Positions 1-9,563 of a stretch of 64,000 bases of DNA are shown in pieces. The notes under the pieces are model-generated. The model did not search any database, was not told the DNA's origin, and was given only the letters and a program-made list of their open reading frames with translations. The number at the start of each line of letters is the position of its first letter. Positions within the stretch are counted from its first letter, which is position 1. This DNA is from Plasmopara viticola (taxonomy: Eukaryota; Oomycota; Peronosporomycetes; Peronosporales; Peronosporaceae). The position numbers were made by a program, and so were the translations under genes. The DNA is taken from the NCBI GenBank assembly GCA_001695595.3, contig MBPM02000004.1:124001-188000 (forward strand), read 5' to 3'.

Positions 1-286
1 AATCAAGCAGCTGCACTACTGGAGCGAATGTTATAGATTTTTCCTTCCTCTTATTCTCTTTCTTGCGCATGACAAGCTGCGCATGCGCTTCGGTGACTCC
101 GTGAGCGTCTTGAAAGTCTCGAATAGCCACTTCGATATTCGGCGCTGTGCTCAGTAACTCTTTAACCGCGGCGCCACCCCGCGCGCCGATCAGCAGCTTT
201 TTTTGCGTCTCCTCAACCACAGAGGACATGGACATGGAGCACGGCAGCTTTAGCTTAACCCGCATCTTCATGGCGTCATCTTCCAT
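1..286 (-). CDS. Unrecognised protein, N-terminal part only
   Basis: An ATG on the minus strand at 284-286 opens a reading frame that stays open for 95 codons and runs off the left edge of the window. The protein begins MEDDAMKMRVKLKLPC and ends, within the window, in a very basic lysine-rich stretch followed by a hydrophobic turn. I recognise no family. The frame starts 245 bp from the ATG of NAA10 on the opposite strand, so the two genes probably share a divergent promoter. No intron is visible in the part present. Open reading, biased composition and placement support a real gene; the function is unknown. Confidence 0.55.
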   Translation of the reverse strand, partial: MEDDAMKMRVKLKLPCSMSMSSVVEETQKKLLIGARGGAAVKELLSTAPNIEVAIRDFQDAHGVTEAHAQLVMRKKENKRKEKSITFAPVVQLLD

Positions 287-531
287 AATGTCAAATCTAC
301 TACTCGTGTAGCCAGCAGAGGGGAGTCGGGAGCCTCGAAGCTTGGCGCTGGCTGGGAATGTCGTGGACGGCTTCTGGGGAAAATTCCATTCTGAGCAGCG
401 TTGAGTGCGGGCTACACAGAGTGCATGTTTTAGCTCAGCGTTCGTAGCGAGCGAGAAGGTAAATTAAATCGTACTTAATGTAATTCCGCACCTCATCCGC
501 CATCCACAATACAAGAAGACAAGCTTGCAGC

Positions 532-1466
532 ATGGTGTCGATTCGGAACGCTACGGTGCGTCAATTGGTCTTTGTATCGAAAGATACCGACTTAGACAAT
601 GCGATTGGCATGCGAGGGTCTGAGTGGCCTCCATATAGTGTGCTGTAATAAGTGTTGTAGGCTGTAGTGGATGTGAACTTCTTAGGTGACTGAGTGATAT
701 TATATTTGCAGGCAAGTGACTTGTTGCAAGTGCAAAACTCTAATCTCTGGTGTCTACCAGAGAATTACCAAATGAAGTATTATTATTACCACATAATGAC
801 ATGGCCTCAGCTGCTCTACGTTGCTGAGGAACGCAGTGGAAAGATCGTCGGCTACGTGTTAGCCAAAATGTAGAGAATTTGTGTCATGATTTATCTTGCT
901 TGGTGGAACATGTATGAAGTATTTTTGCTTCTTTGGCAAAGGGAGGAAGAGGCGTCTGTGCCTCACGGCCACATCACTTCGCTGGCAGTACTGCGCACCC
1001 ACCGCAAATGCGGCCTCGCCACCAAGCTCATGCTTGCGGCCCGTGCGTTTGGTGCACTTGTCCATGGAAATGTTCCCCATTGCTTACAAAATGTATGCTT
1101 TCGTGATGCAGAGCGTGCCATGGTGGAAAGCTTTAAAGCCGAGTACGTTTCGCTACACGTCCGTGAGGGCAACGTTGCAGCTATTCACTTGTATCGGAAG
1201 ACTCTTAAGTATCAGTACGTATTGCTCTCATGAAGTGCACCTAATTTGCCTCCGATAAAGATATTTTTATTAATCAGCTTTGCGCATATTGCTGTAGGCT
1301 GTACGACATTGAGAAGGGCTACTACGCTGATGGGGAGGACGCCTACGACATGCGCATGCCTTTTACGGAGAAGTGCAACCACGCATTTGCTTCTCAGGTG
1401 AATCGCATCAAGAAGATGCTTAAAGAAAAGGATGCGGAGAAGTCTGCTGCGAAAGCTCCTGCATAA
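532..1466 (+). CDS. NAA10: NAA10/ARD1 catalytic subunit of N-terminal acetyltransferase A, five exons
   Basis: Exons are 532-555, 712-869, 942-1042, 1112-1214 and 1298-1466; together they give 555 nt, 184 residues, with all phases agreeing. The introns are 156, 72, 69 and 83 bp with donors GTGCGT, GTAGAG, GTGCGT and GTACGT and AG acceptors. The family hallmarks are all present: [16 protein letters not shown] text near residues 22-32, the [11 protein letters not shown] strand, [20 protein letters not shown] (acetyl-CoA binding R/Q-x-x-G-x-G/A region), [20 protein letters not shown] and [14 protein letters not shown]10 acetylates protein N-termini co-translationally at the ribosome together with the NAA15 scaffold, which is not in this window. 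The length is close to the conserved catalytic core, with a short lysine/alanine-rich tail. The match is strong enough to name the gene; splice sites are read by eye. Confidence 0.95.
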
Positions 1467-1718
1467 TTACAAAATTGCAGCTCGAAATGATCGCAACGAG
1501 CCAGTGGAAAAAATCATGGCAGGGATCATCGGTGGCTTTCGTCGTTATTATAAGCCGGACTGGCTCATGCATCGTTTTAGCTATATTCAATCACGACTCC
1601 GATCTAGCATGCCGGTTGTCGGGCAATTTTAAGATTATGTAATGTTCAATCGTCAGCTGTGCTAATGTGCTGAGCTTTTAATTGGCTTCTCGCTTACATA
1701 TGATTAAAGGCTCATTGA
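1467..1718. other. Convergent 3' intergenic space between NAA10 and the IQ/B-box gene
   Basis: The two genes end facing each other, 252 bp apart. An open frame of 66 codons overlaps the NAA10 end and continues into this space, but it starts inside the NAA10 coding frame and resembles nothing known. I see only probable 3' untranslated sequence. Confidence 0.5.
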
Positions 1719-4689
1719 TTATTGATGTTTAGTTTCGACAGGTGCCACAGGAAAGCTTGGCTCTGTTTTATTTTCTATTTTCTTGGCTACCATGGATTCG
1801 GTCGAGCTAGCTGCTGCGCTAGACGCTTCTTTTAGAGACGCCTCGGTTTCAGCAGCACTCTCACTCGCGGATTTCAACTCATTGCCCGCTTCCGTGCAAT
1901 CAGGTAGCTTCTCATCGGTCTCGTCTGTTTTCAAATTTTGCAGATCAAAATCGTCTAAACTTCTTTCTGGCTTTTGTATAAAAGTCGCATCGGGTAACAT
2001 TGAGTTGTCAATGACAGGATATTGTTCACTTGTTGCTGTCGAAACGGGCGGTGCTAGTGCTAGTGCTTCCAAAGCCTCGCTCTGCTCAACACGGTCACCT
2101 TCTCCATTCATAAGATCACCTTTGTCATCACTGGCTGAGAAGTCTATTTCACCATATGTAAGATTCTCTCGGTCTCCACCAACCGATTGAATTGATAGAT
2201 CTCTCGTTGCTTGAGCGGTAACTTTTCTCTCATTAGGTAAAATATTTGCAGTGGAATGTGGCTCCCGCACTTCCACACTTCCACTTTGGGCCAGCGCACA
2301 CGCCTCGACAAATTCTGGGGTTGTATTTTCGTGCCTGGTTTTGACAAGTTCCAACGGCACTGCATTGACTTGCTTGTATGACTTTACTAATGTCCGAGCT
2401 GTAGGCATGTTTATTGCCACTGCAATAGGCTCGGCAGTTTGAGTTTCGCTTCGCTTCAGTGAGCATAACAGTGCTTTCATGCTTGAACCTCTTTTATCCT
2501 CGATAATTTTAGGGCTCATAGCAGTCAGGTCAGCTGTTGGTGCTTCAAGAGTTTTATACTTTCTACTTACTTCTCCTATCTGAGGTGTCGGAGCTACAAC
2601 ACTTGTCATTGGTATCGCCACGTGCGTCTTGCGCCTTCGAGTTGAATGCACGTGGACCCAGCAGATTGGGCAGAAATGCAAACTTTCCTCGCACTGCTGA
2701 CATTCCAGCACAGCCCGCTGATCCCCACATTCCTCGCATCTCCCGCGACGAATAGCCCGCCCACGCACCATGACGAAAAACTCAGCGCGCACCTCACGTG
2801 CATACTTTCGTCCTTGCATTCCACGTGCATACCGTTGGATCATCACAGCAGAGTGTTGTTCGCGAGTTCTTTGCACTCGTTGTTCTATCTTTCGTCGAGA
2901 AAATTCAAGCGCTAGGTGCGTGTTAGCCTCGACTTTTACTTCTATTTCGTGAACATGCTGTTCCACACGGGTGACCAAATTGGTGGCTCGCTGCTCAACG
3001 TCTTGTTCATAAATTTTCAATCGGGCTGCGCACTTGGCATCTCGCTGCGTTTTATACAAATCGCGGTTTGCCACCATTTCGGTCGTACAAACGGGAACAT
3101 CGTCACCATTGCTGGAGAAATTGCGGCGAAATTCGGCACAGTATGGTCCCTTGATCAGTAGTGCCCCATTGATAGCCAAATGGGATTGTGTACAGTGCGC
3201 TTTCCACCATTCAGATGCCTCATTGTCATCGACCAACTCAGCTCTCTGGTTCTGCGGCCTTTGATCGCCTAGCAAGAAGCGCTGAATTTCCTTTGAAGGC
3301 CATGCATCAATCGGAGAAGCGGGATCGGTTTCGTCATCATTGGACTCGAGCCCCTCTTGCTTGCTACTTTTACTGCGAGGCCAAGACCAGATTTTAGTTG
3401 CGTCTTCCCAAGGACTCTTTATCATCACCACCTGTCGAATGTCACGCTCATCGCCAGCAAGGTGGGTTTGCCACCAATGGCATTTAGCAAGCACTGAGCT
3501 CACAGCTCGGCGGTGATGATTCCAAGCACGAATGCGTCTGGCTGGATCCCACTTCGCCGTCACCTTCGTGGCGTCATGCACAACCTGACACTTCTTTTGC
3601 AAAGCTGTCATTTGATCTGGTGTCTCGGATTGAAGGTGCTTGATTTGATTCTCACATGTTGCCACCAGCCGAGCAGAAAGCAATTCTTCCTCGCGTCTTG
3701 ATGCGTAAGATTGCTTGTGTTGGAGCACTCGCTGCGTTGTCGTACGCTTCATAGCTACAACTTGCTGATACAATTCGTGCCGCCGATTCTTCGCTGAATT
3801 CGATCCCGCGATCAAATCGGACTGGCAACATGCACGTGGACCTGACAGGGCCTCTCCTTTCTTCTGCGCCACTTTTTGTCTAATACTGTTCACACAATCG
3901 TTCATACACATGAAATGAGGACGCCACGGAGACATTGAACATTCTATGACGCACCGTTCCTGAATCGCGTTTCGTCTTGATGCAAAATTTTCTTTGCTAG
4001 CAATTGCAGCCGGAAGCTTTTGGTTGAATGCAACCGCACGAAAATCCTTCTTGCTTTCAAGAGGAGCAGCACGCCGTGAGGTCTCAGTACTCTCGAAATC
4101 GCGACGCCAATGAAGAAAGCGATCGGCTTGTGCTTCAACATTAAAAGTTGCTACTTTGAACGGATCAAATGTGTAGACGCGATCACTCGGGGCAATCACG
4201 TTGTTATCTTCTTCTTTCAACGTGATCGTGGTCTTGTTAACTGCACGCCAACGTCGTTGAATCAGTCTGGCTGCATGCTGTTGCTGGAAAAGGCGCACTT
4301 GCTCGAGGTCCGATGCATTCGTATGCTGCAAAAAGTACAGCTCTTGTTCCCTGTGCCAGATCCGAAGTTGTCGCCGTCTTGTCGCTTGTTGAAAGCTCTC
4401 CTACATCATTTACCGTCAATCTTGACAAGATGGCATCGAGTTGGAGCCTCACCTGCTCTCTCGAAAAGTCTCTTAAAGTGGCAAATTCACGACGGGTGAA
4501 GCGTCCCCTCTGTAAAGCCTGCAGCTTAATTACAGCTTTCTACAAAGGCACAACTAGTATGAGGGCCACATCTTTATATCGACTGTCGATAGTAAAGTCG
4601 CTTACGACGCATCGACGCTGTTTCTTTCGCCATCGAAACCCTCGAAAGGTAGCTTGAAGACAGATTGCTGCCCGGTCTTTCATCGACAT
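1719..4689 (-). CDS. IQ-motif and B-box zinc-finger protein, three exons
   Basis: Exons are 4606-4689, 4453-4539 and 1719-4400, giving 950 residues in phase. The introns (66 and 52 bp; donors GTAAGC and GTGAGG) were placed because each flanking piece encodes an IQ calmodulin-binding motif in the same register. Exon 1 carries AAICLQATFRGFRWRKKQR, exon 2 AVIKLQALQRGRFTRREF, and exon 3 opens with HAARLIQRRWRA near residue 100. A fourth motif, AVMIQRYARGMQGRKYAR, sits just before a B-box-like zinc finger (about residues 605-650; CEECGDQRAVLECQQCEE then C-x-x-C and histidines). Long helical, charged segments separate the motifs and the last 250 residues are acidic and Ser/Glu-rich. IQ motifs recruit calmodulin or light chains; the combination suggests a cytoskeletal or flagellar scaffold, which is inference. 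The first in-frame ATG was taken as start. Confidence 0.8.
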
Positions 4690-5046
4690 TGTCGCTTGGA
4701 CGCTACGAGGGCACAACGGACAACTGACTTTTTTGCTCTTCAAACGGCGCGACTGCTGCTTGCAGCAAATAATATTAACTGATCACCATAATATTGTTCC
4801 AACTGCACTACATCTGACAATTTACATTCCTAGCTCGCGATTGAACTCGACTGGCCCACGTGCCTTCGCTCTACTGATTGCAGAAGAAAAGCACAATCCA
4901 CTCTTCTCGAGCCCACCTTCGCTCGCCACGCGACGCACATCCATCAACGTGATTGTCCTAGATCTTGGCTGGCAGGTTGGCACCAGACACCCTTTGGTGG
5001 CCGCCCGTCCTCTTGCTCAAAACGAATCGTGCTTGTCACCACATTG
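4690..5046. other. Intergenic, promoter side of the IQ/B-box gene
   Basis: This 357 bp gap separates two minus-strand genes. It must hold the promoter of the IQ/B-box gene and the 3' end of the C2 gene. I see no clear core-promoter element or other gene. Confidence 0.4.
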
Positions 5047-6921
5047 TCAATCAAAGCTTGACGGACGCAGTGCGCTGTCCACAAGATCAAACGATTGCGG
5101 GGAACAAGCTTCGAGCATGGGCACAAAGTCATCGCTAAGCTTGTACGTCTTCACACCATCTTCTTCTTCCGTGTCGTCTTCATCTTCAAATAGTACATTC
5201 ATGCTTTCACGACCTAGAAGCTTTGCAAGCGTTGGCGTAAAGCGAATCCGAGTGGACGTGCGATCGCGCCCGAGTCCATCGTCGCTCTCATCTTCTTCAT
5301 CTTCTAAGCTATTGTCATCGTCCGACGGGGATCGAGAGACCTCTTTGATGCGAGCAAGCTGCATCTTCCGCTGCTCCATCTGCCACTGTTGTCGCTGGTG
5401 CTCGCGTGCTTTCTCCGACTTTATCTCAACATCCTCCTCGCTCTCTTCGTCACTGTCGCTAAAGCTAAACAGTGAATCGTTGTGGTGATCAACCGTACTG
5501 GTTGCTGAACTCGATACAATCGAAGTCGACCCCTGATTCAGAGACGTTTTCCTTGTGGCATAAAAGCTCTGACCATCGTCACTATCATCGTCGTAGTCGA
5601 TTCTTGAGCTTTCGCGAAAGTCCAGAACACTCGACAGCGTGCTCAATTGAGTGTGATTGCTCGTCCAGCGGTTTGCTGCAGTAAAACTGTCCAGACTTTC
5701 GAGATCGTCATCTCCTCGCTTTCCACTGAGTCGTTCTGCTGTGCTCGACGGCCGAATTTTGGCCGTCCTCGCAGTTGTACTCGTTTCCATTATGTTGCAA
5801 TCTACATGTCACAACAACAGTTTGTTAGTCTTCTTTCCTGCATTCCAACTAAGTACACATGACGTAGACGTACCACGCTCGCGTCTCCTCATCGAGCCAC
5901 GATACGCCGCGGCCATGGAATTGCCCGAGGTTTTGATATCTTCCTTCGACGCCCGCTCGGAGGCCACTGGCGAGACAGAGATATCGCTGGAAGGTTCAGA
6001 CTCGTTGGAGGTAGCACTATCACTATTGTTGCGCAATGTCGTAATTGTCGGAGCCCGCTTCTGGTCGTCGTGCTTGTTGCTGCCCGACTTGCTGCTCCCA
6101 TCGCTACTACTTTTGCTGCTACTCAAAGAAACCAAAGATCGCCCATCGAACCGCTTTCCAGCTCGATGGTACTTGTGATCGCGCCGTGACATTTTTTTCA
6201 GTGCCCGTGCAGCAATCTCTTGCGAGGATTCCTCTGCAAGAATACTCAACTGCGGATCAGTGCCTCGACCATTACGTGGTTGCGTGGAGACAACGACCAG
6301 ATCCGTATCCTGCAATCTCGTCGACGACGCATCCACGAGTCTCAACTGCAATCGAATCCGTCCTGCATCCTTTTTCCCCAGCCGCAAATCAAACCATCGA
6401 TCGATCGTCGACGCTCCATACGACACAAACTCCTTGAGCGGGATCGAGCACGCGCCAACAGCGGGGGAAGACATGAGCCTAGCCGACTTGACTCGAATAC
6501 TCAGGACGTCTTCGTTCACGTCTAGCACGGGAATGTCAAATTTTTCATTCCACACGGGATCCGGTCGCTTGCCCTTTTGGACGTTCGTCTTTAAGACGCG
6601 CAATCGATTTTGAGGTCCCCTGAGATTTACCATGGACATGGACAAGGGAGAACGTCGCGTCGTCGACACTTCGGTCGTGTTGCCGCGACTTCTGGACAAT
6701 AAACTCGACGTGGACGCCGAGAATTTCTGCGAGTGATGCGAAAAGACACCGCTGCCGTGCACCATTTCACTGCTGCCAACGTATATTTTACAGTAAGTAC
6801 CATGACTCGTTACGTGCCGTAGCTTCTCGGCCGTGTATACGCGAAGCAGCAAGCGACTAGGAGGTGGCAAATGGTCAAAATACGACGAGATGGACGCCGG
6901 TCGCTCGTACGTAGCGTTCAT
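5047..6921 (-). CDS. C2-domain protein with acidic serine-rich C-terminus, two exons
   Basis: Exons 5874-6921 and 5047-5801 join across a 72 bp intron with donor GTACGT, a CTAAC branch-like site and a TAG acceptor, giving 600 residues in phase. Read without splicing, the region looks like two separate open frames with only 18 bp between them. Residues about 22-200 form a C2-like beta sandwich: RLLLRVYTAEKL at the start, PDPVWNEKFDIPV, DVLSIRVKS, and RIRLQLRLV at the end. A low-complexity insert of about 60 residues with many Ser and Arg interrupts it. The second half is a disordered Ser/Lys/Asp-rich tail with runs of acidic residues. C2 domains bind phospholipid, often with calcium. The role here is unknown; membrane recruitment is inference. 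The start is the first ATG; a 5' exon further upstream cannot be excluded. Confidence 0.75.
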
Positions 6922-8013
6922 GGCCAATATATAAGTTAAGGACTTGGGACAAGGGGCCCACACAGAGCTGAGAGCTTTACTGGGCGCGTGACGGCCGCGA
7001 AGGGAAGCAACCTGAACCAACGTAGGCGAGCTCTCGTTCTTTGTAGGTTGATCTGGTTTTGACGATACGAGGGCTGCGGGGTCGCGACCCGTCTGCGCCC
7101 CCAAGTTTGCGCTGGCTATTCAGATACCATTGCGCCCCACTAGAGTATAGTGAAATGAAGAGGTTCGAGTTCAGAGGGAGCGACGTCCTTTTTCCCATTT
7201 CCCGGTCGAGTCGCTGTGAGTAATGAAGAGCCCGATTTACGGGTTAAAAAGGGTCGGGATTAATTGAGAGCTTCGTAAAACAATGGACAGGCTCGCCACG
7301 TTAGCATTCTGAAAAATGACAGCCACGGGAGAACGCACGCACGCGTGGGTACAGGAAAATTTCTTGGTCTCGCGGTTATTTTCAGAAGGGTGGTAGTATA
7401 AGATTTTTATGTTGCTCCATGAAAAGGGCCGTGCTGTCGATTGTAGAAAAGCGCTACTTATACCGCCGCACTGGAAGTTTTGCAACCTTCTTATCTAACC
7501 ATACGTTGGACTCGTACGATGTGCACGATGACCACGTTGGCGACATGTTTCATACCTTGTACCAACATACGCTGGCGAGCCATACGTCTTTTTAGCTAAA
7601 GAGGAGGAGACGTGGTTTAAATTGAGAGTACTATTAGGAAACTGCGTGTGAACCACCACCACCGACACGCAAAGGGTCGCGAGTCGCGTGAAAAGACTGT
7701 AGGTGTGTGTGGGGACGCATGAACAAAACGCCGACGGCAACTAGTCGGACAGAGTACCCCACCGACTGATAACTGCCACGTGGCGCTGTCGTGTCGTGAC
7801 AAAGTAACGTCGACCTGAGACTTTTGGCACTGCGTAAAGTTGTCGAGTGAGCGAGGCTCAATCTGTATCGCAAAGCGCTCGTGCTTTCCCATCAAGACTT
7901 CTTGAGTCTGTACATGCCATAAAGCGTCGTGTCTTTACGGCATATGCCCATCAAGTTCTTCACATGGCTACGCCCAGGCCGGTTGTAAATCGATTAGTAA
8001 TCCACAAAGCGCG
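6922..8013. other. Divergent intergenic region between the C2 gene and CENATAC
   Basis: About 1.1 kb lies between two divergently oriented start codons. Short open frames exist on both strands but none resembles a protein. A TATATAA-like stretch lies near 6938-6946, just upstream of the C2 start; its role is unknown. Confidence 0.35.
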
Positions 8014-9530
8014 ATGCTTGACAACGACGCCGTGGTCGAGGCACCGTATTGCGTCGTGTGTCGTCGCTCGAGCTCCGTCAAGTGGCAAAAGCACGTCTTC
8101 TCCCGCGGCCACCAACAAAAAAGCCACCACTTCCTTCAGCAGCAAGTGGCCCGGCTCCTCACGCTGTGCAACGACATTCCGGCCGCCACGGACTGGTGGC
8201 GCTGCGTCTTTTGCGACGTTGCGGTAGCTATCGCCGATGTACCGGTCCATTTCGGCAGTGAGGCACATCGGAAGAAGGTCGAGACGTTTTGTCGCCACTA
8301 CCGCTGCGATGCCGACCACCGGACGAGACCTCAGCTGTGGCTAGACACGTCGAGATGTCGACAGGTACACTAGTGCGACTCGTTGAAGGAACCTCTGAAT
8401 GCATCTCATAGCTTGTACTGTGCACCAAGCAGCTGGAGGCAGCGTTGCGTCAAAGGACAGAGAGTGCGAAAGAGCAGGCAAAGCAGCCAAAGAAGGTCGA
8501 AGAGACCAAGGATCAGGCCACAACAAAGCGCGTGGAGGCCTTCTTGTCGTCTGCTGCGATACGGCTTGCCCAAGTTGAAGGCAAGAAGCGAAAGGCTGAA
8601 AAAGAGACGTCTTTTGGAGCGAGGGCGCCGCAAGAAGTGCCGCACGAGGCTCTTTATGGTCCGCAGCTTGCGGTAGCGACCAGCGCCAAACGCTGTAAGC
8701 CAGTCACTTCATTGGAAGGCGTGATGCAACACCCTCTTGGTCGACATGAAGGCAAGCGCGTATGGGGTGGCGGTATTGCTACACTACGAACGACTGACTG
8801 GGTACCATGGGCAATCGATCGACTCGTACAGGACGAACAGAATGGGCAACTTGAAGCGCCTCAAATGGGAAGAGGCCACACAAGTTTTGTGCAACGAATG
8901 ACTGAGGTCGCGCACGGTGAAGGCCTCGGCTCAATCGCACCAGTCGGGTGGGGCTCTAGCGTGGGGAATGTACACACTGCGGCTGTGCCTCCATGGATGG
9001 TGCAGACGGAAGAAGAGTACAAACAATGCAATCGAAGAGAGCACGCAGCTTCTCCACCAAAACCGACGGAAAGGAATGATCAAGGCGACGTAAAAAGCAA
9101 GAAGAGAAGCGACATTTTCTCGGAGCTGCGATCAAAGTCCGAGTACGACTCAGGTTGGCTTCCGAATTTTGGTGGGGTCTGGCAGGAAGGCCCGCGTTCG
9201 AAGACGAAACAAGCGTTTAGAAAAGCGGCTGCAGGGCCAAAGTCCTTGCGTAGCCAAGCACATTCTCGACCAGCAATTTCCACTGCGTTTCTGTTGAATG
9301 CTCAAGATGTGCCGTCCGAGAAGACCGAACCACCCGTTCCACCTGTCCCTGCTTTCGTTAAAAACTCGTCAACTGAACAAAGCGAGATTTCGAGCTCGGA
9401 GCATGTAACGTCTTTTAACTCGAAGGAGATGAAGCCTAGGCCGACTTCTACAATTGATGCAAAGAAGCAGTTGCTGCTGGCTCAGAAGGAGCGTTTGCGC
9501 GCGAAGATGGCAGCGAGCAGGAGAAAATAA
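8014..9530 (+). CDS. CENATAC: CENATAC/CCDC84 homologue, minor-spliceosome factor, two exons
   Basis: Exon 1 (8014-8364) carries a paired zinc-finger-like N-terminus: C-x-x-C with H-V-F-S-R-G-H-Q, then C-x-x-C with H-F-G-S-E-A-H. Exon 2 starts at 8430 or 8433 after a NAGNAG acceptor (AAGCAG) and ends at 9530, giving 482 or 483 residues. The C-terminal half holds the family's diagnostic text: VGNVHTAAVPPWMVQTEEEY and GWLPNFGGVWQEG, which match the conserved GN(I/V)H...PPWM and GWLP.FG.VW blocks of human CCDC84/CENATAC. In animals this protein is a component of the U12-dependent (minor) spliceosome needed for AT-AC introns. The middle is Lys/Glu-rich and probably coiled. The gene is convergent with the BED/hAT gene, with 33 bp between the stops. 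Confidence 0.85.
8365..8432 (+). other. Intron of CENATAC with tandem (NAGNAG) acceptor
   Basis: The donor is GTACAC and the 3' end reads CCAAGCAG, so the acceptor can be used at 8429 or at 8432. The choice adds or removes one glutamine without changing frame. The intron is 65 or 68 bp. Confidence 0.7.
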
Positions 9531-9563
9531 ATGATGGCCAAAACTATGGCGTTACACCATTTG

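Noticed and set aside
1432..1632. 66-codon frame overlapping the NAA10 stop
   Set aside because: It begins inside the NAA10 coding sequence in another frame and has no similarity or start context.
4733..5488. 251-codon plus-strand frame rich in serine
   Set aside because: It is the mirror of the acidic, serine-rich tail of the C2 gene on the other strand. It has no domain.
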